This document shows positions 16,860 to 25,611 of a stretch of 64,000 nucleotides of DNA, piece by piece. A program made the translations under genes and the position numbers. Within the stretch, counting starts at the first letter, position 1. Every line of letters starts with the position of its first letter. The stretch is from Bacillus sp. FJAT-47783. Its GTDB lineage: Bacteria; Bacillota; Bacilli; Bacillales; Aeribacillaceae. The DNA is taken from assembly GCF_022808615.1 (NCBI RefSeq), contig NZ_JAKZKS010000002.1, forward strand, positions 186,001 through 250,000, in the 5' to 3' direction. The notes beneath the pieces are model-generated. The model was not told the DNA's origin, did no database searches, and was given only the letters and a program-made list of their open reading frames with translations.

Positions 16860-17993
16860 TTATGCGTTCGCTAATTCTTTTTCAAGAGCTGCTTCAACCG
16901 ATACAAATTCATAGCCAAGATCACGAGCAACTGCTTCGTATGTGATTTCTCCGTTTGCTACGTTTACTCCTGCTTTAAGTGCAGCATTTTCTGCAATCGC
17001 TTTGTATGCACCTTTATTCGCAATTTGTAACGCATAAGGAACCGTTACGTTCGTTAGTGCAATTGTAGATGTACGTGGAACCGCACCTGGCATGTTCGCA
17101 ACTGCGTAGTGAACAACACCATGTTTTTCGTAAGTTGGGTTGTCATGTGTTGTTACATGATCAATAGTTTCAACGATACCGCCTTGGTCGATGGCAACGT
17201 CTATGATAACAGAACCAGGTTTCATTGCTTTCACCATTTCTTCTGTTACAAGTTTTGGTGCTTTTGCTCCAGGAATTAATACAGCACCGATTAATAGGTC
17301 AGCTTCAGCTACTGCTTGAGCAATATTGAATGGGTTAGACATTAATGTTTTAATGCTGTTTCCGAAGATATCGTCAAGTTGACGTAAACGATCTGCACTT
17401 AAGTCAATAATAGTGACATCTGCACCTAAACCAATCGCAATTTTTGCAGCGTTTGTACCTACAACACCACCGCCGATGATTGTTACTTTGCCGCGATTTA
17501 CACCCGGAACGCCAGAAAGTAAAATACCTTTTCCGCCGTTTGTTTTTTGTAAAAATTGTGAACCGATTTGTGAAGCCATGCGACCTGCAACTTCACTCAT
17601 TGGCGTTAATAGTGGTAATGTACGGCCGTCTGCAGTTACCGTTTCATAAGCAATCGCCGTTACACCTTTTTCTTTTAACGCTTTTGTAAGCTCTGGTTCA
17701 GCTGCTAAATGTAAGTATGTGAATAATACTAAACCTTCACGGAAATGAATGTATTCTTCTTGTAATGGCTCTTTTACTTTCATCACCATGTCTGCTGCCC
17801 ATACAGCCTTTACATCATCAATAATTTCAGCACCAGCTTGGGCGTAATCTTCATTTGTGAAACCGCTTCCAATACCGGCATCTTTTTCAATTAATACTTT
17901 ATGTCCTGCATTAACAAACGAAATAACACCTGCAGGAGTTAATGCAACACGATTTTCATTATTTTTTATTTCACGAGGTACACCAATAATCAT
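16860..17993 (-). CDS. ald: Alanine dehydrogenase
   Basis: 377 residues; oxidative deamination of L-alanine to pyruvate and ammonium with NAD+. In Bacillus this lets alanine serve as carbon and nitrogen source and supports sporulation. The signature [20 protein letters not shown] is at the N-terminus. The substrate-binding Lys74 (KVKEP) and the catalytic His95 (YLHLAAEP) are present. The Rossmann motif is [17 protein letters not shown]. The gene lies just downstream of the adeR-like activator and across from an alanine symporter gene. Confidence 0.96.
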   Translation of the reverse strand: MIIGVPREIKNNENRVALTPAGVISFVNAGHKVLIEKDAGIGSGFTNEDYAQAGAEIIDDVKAVWAADMVMKVKEPLQEEYIHFREGLVLFTYLHLAAEPELTKALKEKGVTAIAYETVTADGRTLPLLTPMSEVAGRMASQIGSQFLQKTNGGKGILLSGVPGVNRGKVTIIGGGVVGTNAAKIAIGLGADVTIIDLSADRLRQLDDIFGNSIKTLMSNPFNIAQAVAEADLLIGAVLIPGAKAPKLVTEEMVKAMKPGSVIIDVAIDQGGIVETIDHVTTHDNPTYEKHGVVHYAVANMPGAVPRTSTIALTNVTVPYALQIANKGAYKAIAENAALKAGVNVANGEITYEAVARDLGYEFVSVEAALEKELANA

Positions 17994-18094
17994 TTGGAAA
18001 CCTTCCTCCTTGTTTTGTAAGTGATTACATTTTGTATATTTTCAGTATAGTTATTCTTTCGAATTTTTACTTCGTGAAAAAAAGAGAATTAAAG

Positions 18095-18128
18095 AAAATG
18101 CATTTGTGATTTTTCACAAATGCATTTT
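18095..18128 (-). terminator. Hairpin at the 3' end of adeR
   Basis: A near-perfect inverted repeat (AAATGCATTTGTGA and its complement) surrounds the adeR stop codon. On the minus strand it is followed by TTTTCTTTAATTCTCTTTTTTT. It separates adeR from ald. Confidence 0.7.
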
Positions 18129-19352
18129 GTCTATCTTTATATCTAAATACATCGTCATTTTATGATTCGGATTTTCTAAATCGATTTCTGCGATTTGCTT
18201 AATGCGTTTAAGCCTGTAGCTAAGCGTATTTATGTGAACATTTAAGTTTTGAGCAGCGATATTTACATTGCTATCATTGTCTAAAAATACTTCTAATGTT
18301 TCGACTAAATTGGTATGATGTTTCATATCGTATTCTTTTAATTTGTTTAGTGAATAATTCACAAAACCATCTTTTCTTCGCTTTTCGTAAAAAATATCTA
18401 AATATTGATAGATCCCTAACTCAGAATAGGAATCTAATTCCTCCGTTTCATTTGGAAACCTCTCTTTAATAGAAAGAACAGAAAGTGCTTCTCGGTAACT
18501 CTTTTCTATATTCGTTAAATCTGTATAAATCCCACCGATACTAGTCTTCACTTTTTGAATCATAAAACGTTCCTTTAGTTGTGTAACAGCCCATTGCAAA
18601 AAGAGCTTTAAATCTTGTAATGGCTGTTTTTCATTTGGTGCAATGAGAATAATGACTTGATCAAAGTCGATTGTCCATAACAATGTTTGCACCTTTTGAG
18701 TTGTTTCCAGTAAATATTGAAGCTGTTTTTCGATTGAATCGGTTATTTCCGACTGTAGCTTGAAAATTAAAACCGAATAAACAGATGGAATGGAGACATG
18801 TACTTTATGGAACCCTTCTTCAATTTCATGATGAGATGAAATATGTCCAGTAAGGAGCTTCCAGAAAAATTCTTGATTTCGTTCTTCTCTTTTTGTTTTT
18901 CTTGCATGAAGGTTTAATAATTTATTTTTCACCGCTTGTGCTGCCATCTTTAATAGTTCAAGCTCTTCTTCGGATAATGTCTTGTTTATTTCAAGCGCCC
19001 ATATAAAGCCTAAAACTTCGTCATTACGCCAAATAGAAATAGCAACACGGTTTCCAAGTCCTACTTCATCAATTTGTTTAACACGGATAGGCTCATCTTT
19101 TTCTAATAGTTTTGGAATAATTCCGTCTTTCCACAAATTGTTAATGACTTTCTCCGGAACACGCCGGCCGATAATCGTTGAAATACGTGCAGGATCAGTG
19201 CAATCATCATGTGTGCTATAGGCAAGCAGTCGATGGTTAACATCTTCAATTGTAATTGGACAATTGAGTACTTCGCTAATGTGTTCTGCGATATCCTCTA
19301 GGCGATCAAAACTATATTTAAATGGGTCCTTCAATGGCTTCAACCCTTTCAT
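18114..19352 (-). CDS. adeR: PucR-family regulator, AdeR-like activator of ald
   Basis: 412 residues. The N-terminal part is a GAF-like sensor region (FDRLEDIAEHISEVLNCPITIEDVNHRLLAYST). A GGDEF-like middle region follows. The C-terminal PucR HTH reads LVETLEVFLDNDSNVNIAAQNLNVHINTLSYRLKRI. B. subtilis AdeR has this layout and activates ald in response to alanine. The position directly upstream of ald supports the same job here. The ligand and binding sites cannot be read from the sequence. Confidence 0.85.
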   Translation of the reverse strand: MKGLKPLKDPFKYSFDRLEDIAEHISEVLNCPITIEDVNHRLLAYSTHDDCTDPARISTIIGRRVPEKVINNLWKDGIIPKLLEKDEPIRVKQIDEVGLGNRVAISIWRNDEVLGFIWALEINKTLSEEELELLKMAAQAVKNKLLNLHARKTKREERNQEFFWKLLTGHISSHHEIEEGFHKVHVSIPSVYSVLIFKLQSEITDSIEKQLQYLLETTQKVQTLLWTIDFDQVIILIAPNEKQPLQDLKLFLQWAVTQLKERFMIQKVKTSIGGIYTDLTNIEKSYREALSVLSIKERFPNETEELDSYSELGIYQYLDIFYEKRRKDGFVNYSLNKLKEYDMKHHTNLVETLEVFLDNDSNVNIAAQNLNVHINTLSYRLKRIKQIAEIDLENPNHKMTMYLDIKIDKMHL

Positions 19353-19592
19353 CGCGTAATTAGGAAATGATCATCTGGAAAACTATGGACAACATATGTT
19401 GATAATTAGATTAACGTTTAGCAAACTACTTACACGAAAGATCTATCTATATACTTAGAATTCTGACTTTTGAAGGCTTTAGCGAGGTGTTTTCAAGTTT
19501 AATCTAAGTCTAACCTCATGAAAGTGTTGTAAATGTCTTGCCTTAGAATTTTCATTTCTTGCAATTGTAAAATATATGGAAGAAAAATTTCT

Positions 19593-19622
19593 TTGACATC
19601 CTTATCCTTATAATAATATTAT
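19593..19622 (+). promoter_or_regulatory. Promoter of the alanine symporter gene
   Basis: A consensus -35 TTGACA (19593-19598), an 18-bp spacer and TATTAT (19617-19622) are followed by about 130 nt of leader. Confidence 0.65.
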
Positions 19623-19716
19623 AATATATGTTGTTAAGTTTAACAAAACGTATCAATCCCTTTTGTTTAAATTAACAGTTCAAAAAGTTGTCAAAAATTT
19701 TATTATATTTATATGT

Positions 19717-19731
19717 GTGAAAGCGGTACCA
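19717..19731 (+). promoter_or_regulatory. Probable cre (CcpA) site in the symporter leader
   Basis: TGAAAGCGGTACCA matches the cre consensus TGWAANCGNTNWCA at 13 of 14 positions. It lies downstream of the promoter, where CcpA would act as a roadblock, which suggests catabolite repression of alanine uptake. The remainder of 19353-19755 holds no coding frame. Confidence 0.6.
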
Positions 19732-19755
19732 AATTAAAGTGAGGGGTTATTTTTT

Positions 19756-21156
19756 ATGATGGATATACTTGGTAAAATCAATAGTTTATTATGGGGAACT
19801 CCGAGTTTAATCTTATTATTTGGGACAGGCCTATTTTTAACCGTTGTATTAAAAGGGTTACAATTTAGAAGATTAAAATATGCGTTCGAAATCGGTTTCA
19901 CAAAGAAGCATGAATCAAAAGAGGCAGAAGGCGATGTTAGTAATTTTAAAGCATTGATGACAGCGCTTGCAGCAACGATTGGAAATGGTAATATTGCAGG
20001 GGTTGCAACGGCTATTACGTTAGGTGGACCAGGTGCCATCTTTTGGATGTGGATTGTAGGTTTACTAGGAATGGCAACGAAATATGCGGAAGCACTGCTT
20101 GCAATGAAATATCGTGTTAAAAATGATAATGGTGAGTTTTCAAGTGGTCCAATGTATTATGTAGAACGTGGACTAGGAAAAAAATTCAAATTTTTAGCAA
20201 TTGCGTTTGCGGCGTTTGGAGCTTTCGCTGCACTAGGAATCGGAAATAGTGTGCAATCAAATACAATTGCCGAAGTTGTGAATGATAGTTTTGGTATTAA
20301 TGGTTGGGTAACGGGAATTGTTTTAGCTGTATTAACAGGCCTTATTGTTTTCGGTGGAATTCAGCGTATTAGTACAGTAGCCGGATTTTTCGTACCTATT
20401 ATGGCTGTGCTATATATGGGTGGAGCGATCACGATATTAGCTGTTAACTATGATCAAATCATTCCAGCTTTTGGTACAATTTTTCATTATGCATTTAACC
20501 CAGTTGCGGCAACTGGTGGATTTGCAGGTATCGTTGTAATGGAGGCTGTTCGAAGCGGTGTATCACGTGGTATTTTCTCAAACGAAGCCGGTTTAGGTAC
20601 AGCAGCATTAATTGCAGGGAATGCTAAAGCAGAGCACCCTGTAAAACAGGCATTAGTGGCGATGACAGGTACATTTATCGTAACGATTATCGTTTGTACG
20701 ATGACAGGCTTAGTTCTTGTTATTACTGGTTTTTGGGATTCTTCAGGCGGACTTATTTCCGGTGTTGCTCATGACCCAAGCTTAGATGGGGGAGCACTAA
20801 CTTCTGCAGCGTTCGCAGCTTCCTTAGGAAAAGTAGGAGAATATATTGTTGCTTTCTCCGTTATTTTCTTTGGCTTTTCTACCATCGTCGGTTGGTATGT
20901 TTACGGGGAAAAATGCTTTGAGTATCTCGTAGGAACAAAAGGGATTTTAGGCTACCGCTTTGTATACATTATCGCATGTGGTTTAGGAGCAGTGGCAAAT
21001 CTTTCTCTCGTATGGGCGTTTGCGGATATGGCTAATGCGCTCATGATGATTCCAAACTTAGTAGCACTCCTATTATTATGGAAAGTCGTCGTCAATGAAA
21101 CAAATGATTATTTTGAAAATCATTACCGTAAAACTGAATTGAAGAAAGCGAGCTAA
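19756..21156 (+). CDS. Alanine/glycine:cation symporter (AGCS, AlsT-like)
   Basis: 466 residues and about 11 membrane segments. It imports alanine or glycine with Na+ or H+. Family motifs are FKALMTALAATIGNGNIAGVATAITLGGPGA, FSSGPMYYVERGLG and SRGIFSNEAGLGTAALIAGNAK, all typical of AGCS carriers. The start ATG is 9 nt after GAGGGG. The location next to adeR and ald suggests a functional alanine-use cluster: uptake, then deamination. A cre-like element precedes the gene. A terminator follows at 21165. Confidence 0.9.
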   Translation: MMDILGKINSLLWGTPSLILLFGTGLFLTVVLKGLQFRRLKYAFEIGFTKKHESKEAEGDVSNFKALMTALAATIGNGNIAGVATAITLGGPGAIFWMWIVGLLGMATKYAEALLAMKYRVKNDNGEFSSGPMYYVERGLGKKFKFLAIAFAAFGAFAALGIGNSVQSNTIAEVVNDSFGINGWVTGIVLAVLTGLIVFGGIQRISTVAGFFVPIMAVLYMGGAITILAVNYDQIIPAFGTIFHYAFNPVAATGGFAGIVVMEAVRSGVSRGIFSNEAGLGTAALIAGNAKAEHPVKQALVAMTGTFIVTIIVCTMTGLVLVITGFWDSSGGLISGVAHDPSLDGGALTSAAFAASLGKVGEYIVAFSVIFFGFSTIVGWYVYGEKCFEYLVGTKGILGYRFVYIIACGLGAVANLSLVWAFADMANALMMIPNLVALLLLWKVVVNETNDYFENHYRKTELKKAS

Positions 21157-21164
21157 TCGTGTAG

Positions 21165-21203
21165 AAAAGGGGTAGGCCAAGGGCTTATCCTTTTTCTTTT
21201 TTG
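21165..21203 (+). terminator. Terminator after the symporter gene
   Basis: AAGGGGTAGGCC pairs with GGCTTATCCTT (one bulge, two G-T pairs), followed by TTTTCTTTTTT. Confidence 0.7.
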
Positions 21204-21277
21204 AAATTGTTATTTACAATAAAATGAAGAGATGAATTGAAAAAAGGAAGATAAATGATGAGAGTGAGGGAAAAAAC

Positions 21278-21943
21278 TTGAGCTTTCGCATTCATTTAGT
21301 TGAAGACGAACACCATTTAAATGCTGTGTTATCGAGCTACTTAAAAAAGGAAGGGTGGGAAGTTTCTTCATTTTTTGATGGGAATTCAGCAATAAAATCA
21401 ATCCCTGAAAAACCACATTTGTGGATTTTAGACATTATGCTACCGGATGTGGACGGCTATCAATTAATTAAAAAAATTAAGAAGTACGATCCATCAACAC
21501 CTGTCATTTTTATTAGTGCTCGAGATGCGGATTTAGATAAAATATTAGGGTTAGAATTAGGTAGTGATGACTACTTAGCCAAGCCGTTTTTACCAAAAGA
21601 ATTAGTCATCAGATGTCGAAAACTATTGGAACGTGTTTACCCGGATGTCCAGAATAAGGTCACATATGGATTTTACTCAATAGATGAAGAAAAGCGGCTT
21701 GTTTTTAAAGAAGACGAACCGATCACTTTAACGTCAAAAGAATTTGACTTGTTTTATTTACTCGTTAAAAATATCGGCCGAGCATTTTCGCGTGAGGAAA
21801 TCTTAACGATCGTTTGGGGAGAGGATTTTTTTGGTTCTGATCGTGTTGTCGACGATCTCGTTCGCAGGTTACGAAAGAAAATGCCCATGATAAAACTTGA
21901 AACGGTGTATGGTTATGGTTATCGAATGGTTGAATCAATTTAA
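21278..21943 (+). CDS. cssR: Response regulator CssR (secretion stress)
   Basis: 221 residues, OmpR type. The receiver domain (1-115) has the phospho-acceptor Asp52 in LWILDIMLPD and Lys102 in GSDDYLAKPFLP. The winged-helix DNA-binding domain (about 130-221) ends DRVVDDLVRRLRKKMPMIKLETVYGYGYRM. The wording of the receiver (LDIMLPDVDGYQLI, FISARDADLDKILGLELGS) closely follows B. subtilis CssR as I remember it. CssR activates htrA and htrB when secreted proteins misfold. The start is TTG at 21278 after GAGTGAGGG. The sensor gene overlaps its 3' end. Confidence 0.82.
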   Translation: MSFRIHLVEDEHHLNAVLSSYLKKEGWEVSSFFDGNSAIKSIPEKPHLWILDIMLPDVDGYQLIKKIKKYDPSTPVIFISARDADLDKILGLELGSDDYLAKPFLPKELVIRCRKLLERVYPDVQNKVTYGFYSIDEEKRLVFKEDEPITLTSKEFDLFYLLVKNIGRAFSREEILTIVWGEDFFGSDRVVDDLVRRLRKKMPMIKLETVYGYGYRMVESI

Positions 21944-23276
21944 AAACCGTCCAATCAAAAAGCAGCTATTAATTATTTTTATTAGTTTTATTTTGTTTAT
22001 TGGTATAGCGTTTGTATTAATCATTCCGTCAACGCTCAACTCCTTTTTTACAAGTGAGATGTTTAAGTCTATTGAAGAGTCGCAAGGACTCATTTCTTCT
22101 GAAAGCGAGATTTCAGAGCTTTCAAGTGAGCCGAAAAGACAAACTTTACGATCTGTGCAGCATTTGTTTATTCAATGGGATGGGACAATTTATCAAGGAT
22201 CTGAGCTTTCGAGTAAAGATTTACGTGTTTTGTATCATCAAGCGCTGAATCAGGAGGAAGTTTCAAAGCGGTATGTGCTAAACGTCAATGGACAGGAAAT
22301 GCTTTATGTTATTTCAAAGCGTGAATTTAATGGTGTTCCGATTTATCAAGTATCTTATTTATGGGATGCTTACCGAAAAGAAGTCGTCCATACATTATTA
22401 AAACAAATATACTATATCTTATTTATTATTTTAATTGTCGGGATCGTTTTATCTTTCTTCTTGTCCAATTGGTTTGTAAGACCACTTATTACAATTAATG
22501 AACATGTAAGGCAGTTATCCCGGAGAAAGTGGGACCGTACAGTTCAAATTAACCGGAAGGATGAAATCGGGACATTAGCAGCATCCATTGAATCAATGCG
22601 TAAGCAATTAAAAGCACAAGACGAAACCCAACAAAATATGCTTCAACATATTTCGCACGATTTAAAGACACCAGTAATGGTTATCAGAAGCTATGCCGAT
22701 TGCTTAAAAGAGGGCGTCTATCCAACAGGGACATTAGAAGGAACAGCAGATATTATTGAGCAAGAAGCCGTAAAGCTTGAAAAGAAAATAAAGGATTTAT
22801 TGTATTTAACAAAGCTCGATTATTTAAGTGTGAAAGGGTCTGTTAAGGAAGAAGTTCCTTTACATCTTGTAGTAAAACAGGTCGTGCACCGTTTAAAAGG
22901 AAAAAGGCAAGATGTTCACGTTTCTATGGAATTGGAAGAAGTAACGATTGTCGGTGACAAAGAGCAGTGGATTACATTTTTTGAGAATTTACTTGATAAC
23001 TTCTTTAAATACGCAAAATCGAACATTTTACTCACTTTAAAGGAAACGGAGTCCGAAATGATTGGTACTTTTTTAAATGATGGAGATCCGATTGATGAAG
23101 AAATTATCGAAGATTTGTTTAAGCCATACGTGAAAGGAAAAAAAGGACATTTTGGATTGGGACTAGCCATTATGAAGCGCATTGCATCGCTCCATCAAGC
23201 ATCGATAACAGCTGAAAATGTTCCGCATGGAGTTCAATTTACGGTCATTTGGGAAAAAGGTAACAATAGTTATTAA
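21915..23276 (+). CDS. cssS: Sensor histidine kinase CssS
   Basis: About 453 residues. Two membrane segments (LLIIFISFILFIGIAFVLII and IYYILFIILIVGIVLSFFLS) flank an extracytoplasmic sensor of about 120 residues. A HAMP linker, the phospho-acceptor His in HISHDLKTPVMVIRSYADC and a HATPase domain (ENLLDNFFKYAKSN, HFGLGLAIMKRI) follow. TLRSVQHL in the sensor and EKKIKDLLYLTKLDYL after the HisKA helix match CssS. The start is uncertain: the frame is open from 21897 with ATGs at 21909 and 21915. All overlap the end of cssR by at least 29 nt, so translation is probably coupled. Confidence 0.82.
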   Translation: MVIEWLNQFKNRPIKKQLLIIFISFILFIGIAFVLIIPSTLNSFFTSEMFKSIEESQGLISSESEISELSSEPKRQTLRSVQHLFIQWDGTIYQGSELSSKDLRVLYHQALNQEEVSKRYVLNVNGQEMLYVISKREFNGVPIYQVSYLWDAYRKEVVHTLLKQIYYILFIILIVGIVLSFFLSNWFVRPLITINEHVRQLSRRKWDRTVQINRKDEIGTLAASIESMRKQLKAQDETQQNMLQHISHDLKTPVMVIRSYADCLKEGVYPTGTLEGTADIIEQEAVKLEKKIKDLLYLTKLDYLSVKGSVKEEVPLHLVVKQVVHRLKGKRQDVHVSMELEEVTIVGDKEQWITFFENLLDNFFKYAKSNILLTLKETESEMIGTFLNDGDPIDEEIIEDLFKPYVKGKKGHFGLGLAIMKRIASLHQASITAENVPHGVQFTVIWEKGNNSY

Positions 23277-23417
23277 TCTTGTTACCTTTTCATGTTAATC
23301 TTTCGTAAAATAGGTTCTCTTATGAAGAGATACTCATACAATAATGAAACATAAGTGACCGTTGCAACTTCTTGCTTCATATGATATTCTAAACAGAAAA
23401 ACTTAGGAGGGATGGAT

Positions 23418-23948
23418 GTGAGAAAGGTGACGTTGATGGATGTTTTCACCCATCCAATTGCCCAAAAATATTTAACACGATCTGGTATTGCCCATGCAAT
23501 TGAAACGGCTTATCATGCTTATCATTTAGCTATTCGATACAAAGTAGACCTAGATTTAGCGACAAAAGCGGCATTACTTCATGATATCGGACATTATGAA
23601 TGGTATACAAACGGAAAATGGGATTATGAAAAATACAAGAAAAATGATATTCACGCGATTAAAGGAGCCGAACGGGCTCATAAATTATTAATTCGTCTAG
23701 GTGAAGATCCAAAAGCGGCTAAGCAAATTGCATTAGCGATATTACTGCATACAGATTCCTACTTGCCAGAAGGTCAATTAAAGCAAAATGCTCTTCAAAA
23801 GGTTGTGAAGATGGCAGATGAAATGGATGAAGAGCCGGGCGGAAAACATCATTATAAAACTATCGAAATAAAAGTAGCAAAAAAGAAAGTAAAGGAACTA
23901 GATGAAATGGTTGAGCGGTTTCAAAAGCCGTTAAAAAAGACCGTTTAA
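23418..23948 (+). CDS. yueE: HD-domain phosphohydrolase, YueE-like
   Basis: About 176 residues. The HD core is visible as His in HAYHLAIRY, then AALLHDIGHYEWY (metal-binding His-Asp), HAIKGAERAHKLL and ALAILLHTDSY. Such proteins usually cleave phosphate esters of nucleotides; the substrate here is unknown. The neighbourhood (yueG- and yueH-like genes close by) matches B. subtilis YueE. The ATG at 23412 touches the AGGAGGG element (23405-23411). The GTG at 23418, 6 nt away, is the better start. Confidence 0.8.
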   Translation: MRKVTLMDVFTHPIAQKYLTRSGIAHAIETAYHAYHLAIRYKVDLDLATKAALLHDIGHYEWYTNGKWDYEKYKKNDIHAIKGAERAHKLLIRLGEDPKAAKQIALAILLHTDSYLPEGQLKQNALQKVVKMADEMDEEPGGKHHYKTIEIKVAKKKVKELDEMVERFQKPLKKTV

Positions 23949-23977
23949 AAATCCACCTAAAAGGATGAGGTGGATTT
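23949..23977. terminator. Bidirectional terminator between yueE and a GNAT gene
   Basis: AAATCCACCT (23949-23958) is exactly complementary to AGGTGGATTT (23968-23977). T-rich flanks lie on both strands, better on the minus strand. Confidence 0.7.
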
Positions 23978-24045
23978 CCTATTGTCCTACTTATATATAA
24001 TAGGGAGTTTGGTCGAAATAAATAAAGTTTTACATGGTTATACCT

Positions 24046-24606
24046 TTAGCTTTTCGATGATGTAAGAAGGACAAACTCTTTTTTTAATAAACCGTAAACA
24101 ACTAAATCATGAGCATGGTCATAGAGCCATTCATCCTCTCGAATGATCCCTTCTTGCTTGAAGCCGAGCCTTTCTGGTATGGCACGACTTTTCAAATTGT
24201 TCACTCCACAACGAATTTCAACCCGATTTAGTTGTAATTCCTGAAAAATGTAATATAAGACAGCTTGAACACTTCTTGTTATAATCCCTTTTCCTTCATA
24301 ATGTTTCCCGATATAGTAACCGATGCTCGTTTTTAAATTTGACCAGTCGATATAATGGAGACCAATCATCCCAACTAATTGTCCTTTGTATCGAATCCCA
24401 CCGTTGAACCCGTTATTTTTTGCCAATTGCTCTAGCCATAGTGGGATAATCGTATGATAATCCACCGGGGATTGCATGCTATCTACCCAAGGCAACCACT
24501 TTCGCAAATGATTCCGATTGTCGTCTACAAGATGAAATAATTCGTCTGCGTGTTGTAATTGTAATAGTTGAATAGAAATGTTTTCGTCAACTGGAAGAAT
24601 AAACAT
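24046..24606 (-). CDS. GNAT acetyltransferase, RimL/YdaF type
   Basis: 186 residues. The sequence follows ribosomal-protein-serine acetyltransferase-like members: ISIQLLQLQHADELFHLVDDNRNHLRKWLPWVD at the start, then IGYYIGKHYEGKGIITRSVQAVLYYIF (acetyl-CoA loop GKHYEGKGI) and NNLKSRAIPERLGFKQEGI. It acetylates an amino group; whether of a ribosomal protein, polyamine or antibiotic is unknown. The gene is convergent with yueE. Confidence 0.85.
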   Translation of the reverse strand: MFILPVDENISIQLLQLQHADELFHLVDDNRNHLRKWLPWVDSMQSPVDYHTIIPLWLEQLAKNNGFNGGIRYKGQLVGMIGLHYIDWSNLKTSIGYYIGKHYEGKGIITRSVQAVLYYIFQELQLNRVEIRCGVNNLKSRAIPERLGFKQEGIIREDEWLYDHAHDLVVYGLLKKEFVLLTSSKS

Positions 24607-24756
24607 ATAAAAACTCCTTTAACAATTATTAGAATAATAGAAAAAGAATTCGTGATATTTGTTGACGAATCCTGCTAAGCTGAAAAATAAAGATTCAATA
24701 ACGTTGGACGATTTAAAGGCATACAATGAATTGATAACATGACGAGAGGTGATATG

Positions 24757-24975
24757 ATGCCAGCTTTTGTTGGTGCTATTGAATTAGAAAGTGTAGGAGA
24801 TGGTGCGTTTAAAGTAGGAGATACGTTTTCAATTTCACCGAAATCTAGTTTGAAATCAGCTCTAGGTTCAGGAGCATTGAATACAGGAGATCGTATGAGA
24901 ACGGTAAACATCCGAAACGTATCAAACGAATTTAATCCAAACGTTAGTGATCAAACTCAAGCTTTCAACAACTAA
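24757..24975 (+). CDS. yueG: GerPA/GerPF-family spore protein (YueG-like)
   Basis: About 72 residues: MPAFVGAIELESVGDGAFKV, GDTFSISPKSSLKSALGSGALNTGD and a tail with SDQTQAFNN. This is the compact GerPA/GerPF fold, a family needed for germinants to pass the spore coat. A single gene, not a gerP operon, with a yueH-like gene next to it indicates the YueG member. An ATG at 24739 is in frame. The family normally begins MPxxVG, and the GAGAGGTGAT element favours the ATG at 24757. Confidence 0.8.
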   Translation: MPAFVGAIELESVGDGAFKVGDTFSISPKSSLKSALGSGALNTGDRMRTVNIRNVSNEFNPNVSDQTQAFNN

Positions 24976-25006
24976 CGATTCTTTTAAAAAAAACATTTTC
25001 AATCCA

Positions 25007-25031
25007 ATCGGGTATTTACCCGCTTTTTTTA
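25007..25031 (+). terminator. Terminator after the yueG-like gene
   Basis: CGGGTA and TACCCG form a short stem followed by a run of seven T. Confidence 0.75.
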
Positions 25032-25137
25032 TGCATAAATGTTCGGTAATAGATACATCTTCGTTGTTTCTCCATTCGTTTTGTATGGACAATGTTTTAT
25101 AATAGTGATGAATATGATTGATGAAAGGAGAAATAAC

Positions 25138-25611
25138 GTGAAAATTCGTAAAGCAAATATTCAACATGAGGGACAAGTTATTTCAAACGTCTATCTATAT
25201 GAAAATAAAAAAGAAGAGTATACACTTGTATCCGTTCCTGATATCGAGTGGTCTACTGTTATTACTTATGATGAGGATACTCCGTCATTATTAGAAAGAT
25301 TAGGGGTTTCATTAAAACATCGTATTTCTGAAGAAGCTTATAGCCAATTATCAAAAAAAGATCATACAATGGGTTCGAGAAATGTAACTAGCAGAGCAAA
25401 AGGCTCTGCTAGTATTATAAATCTTGGATATCTAAAAAATTTCTTACACGTTCTACACAATGAACACGATTGTATCCATAATAAAGGTTTGAGTAAAGTC
25501 GTTCTGGATCTCCAAAAAAATATTGTTCATACAAGGTTTGTCTTGATCCAAAGGAGCTCATCGTTAAATCCCATGCAAAGCGGAACAGCTTTGTCCGTTC
25601 TTTCGCATTAA
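25138..25611 (+). CDS. yueH: YueH-family protein with an unusual C-terminal extension
   Basis: Starts at a GTG 8 nt after AAGGAG. The first 80 or so residues (MKIRKANIQHEGQVISNVY, YENKKEEYTLVSVPDIEWSTV) fit the small YueH family of unknown function. After about residue 85 the frame enters a hairpin (25387-25413). It then runs a further 200 nt through the 3' end of the opposite-strand hpaB-like gene before stopping at 25611. The extension (from about SRAKGSAS) has no YueH-like features. An out-of-frame TAA at about 25385 suggests that the ancestral stop was lost through a small indel. Confidence 0.7.
   Translation: MKIRKANIQHEGQVISNVYLYENKKEEYTLVSVPDIEWSTVITYDEDTPSLLERLGVSLKHRISEEAYSQLSKKDHTMGSRNVTSRAKGSASIINLGYLKNFLHVLHNEHDCIHNKGLSKVVLDLQKNIVHTRFVLIQRSSSLNPMQSGTALSVLSH
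25387..25413. terminator. Hairpin between convergent yueH and hpaB-like genes
   Basis: ACTAGCAGAGC (25387-25397) and GCTCTGCTAGT (25403-25413) are exact complements around a 5-nt loop. No strong T-run flanks it. The hpaB-like stop lies immediately beyond. Confidence 0.6.
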
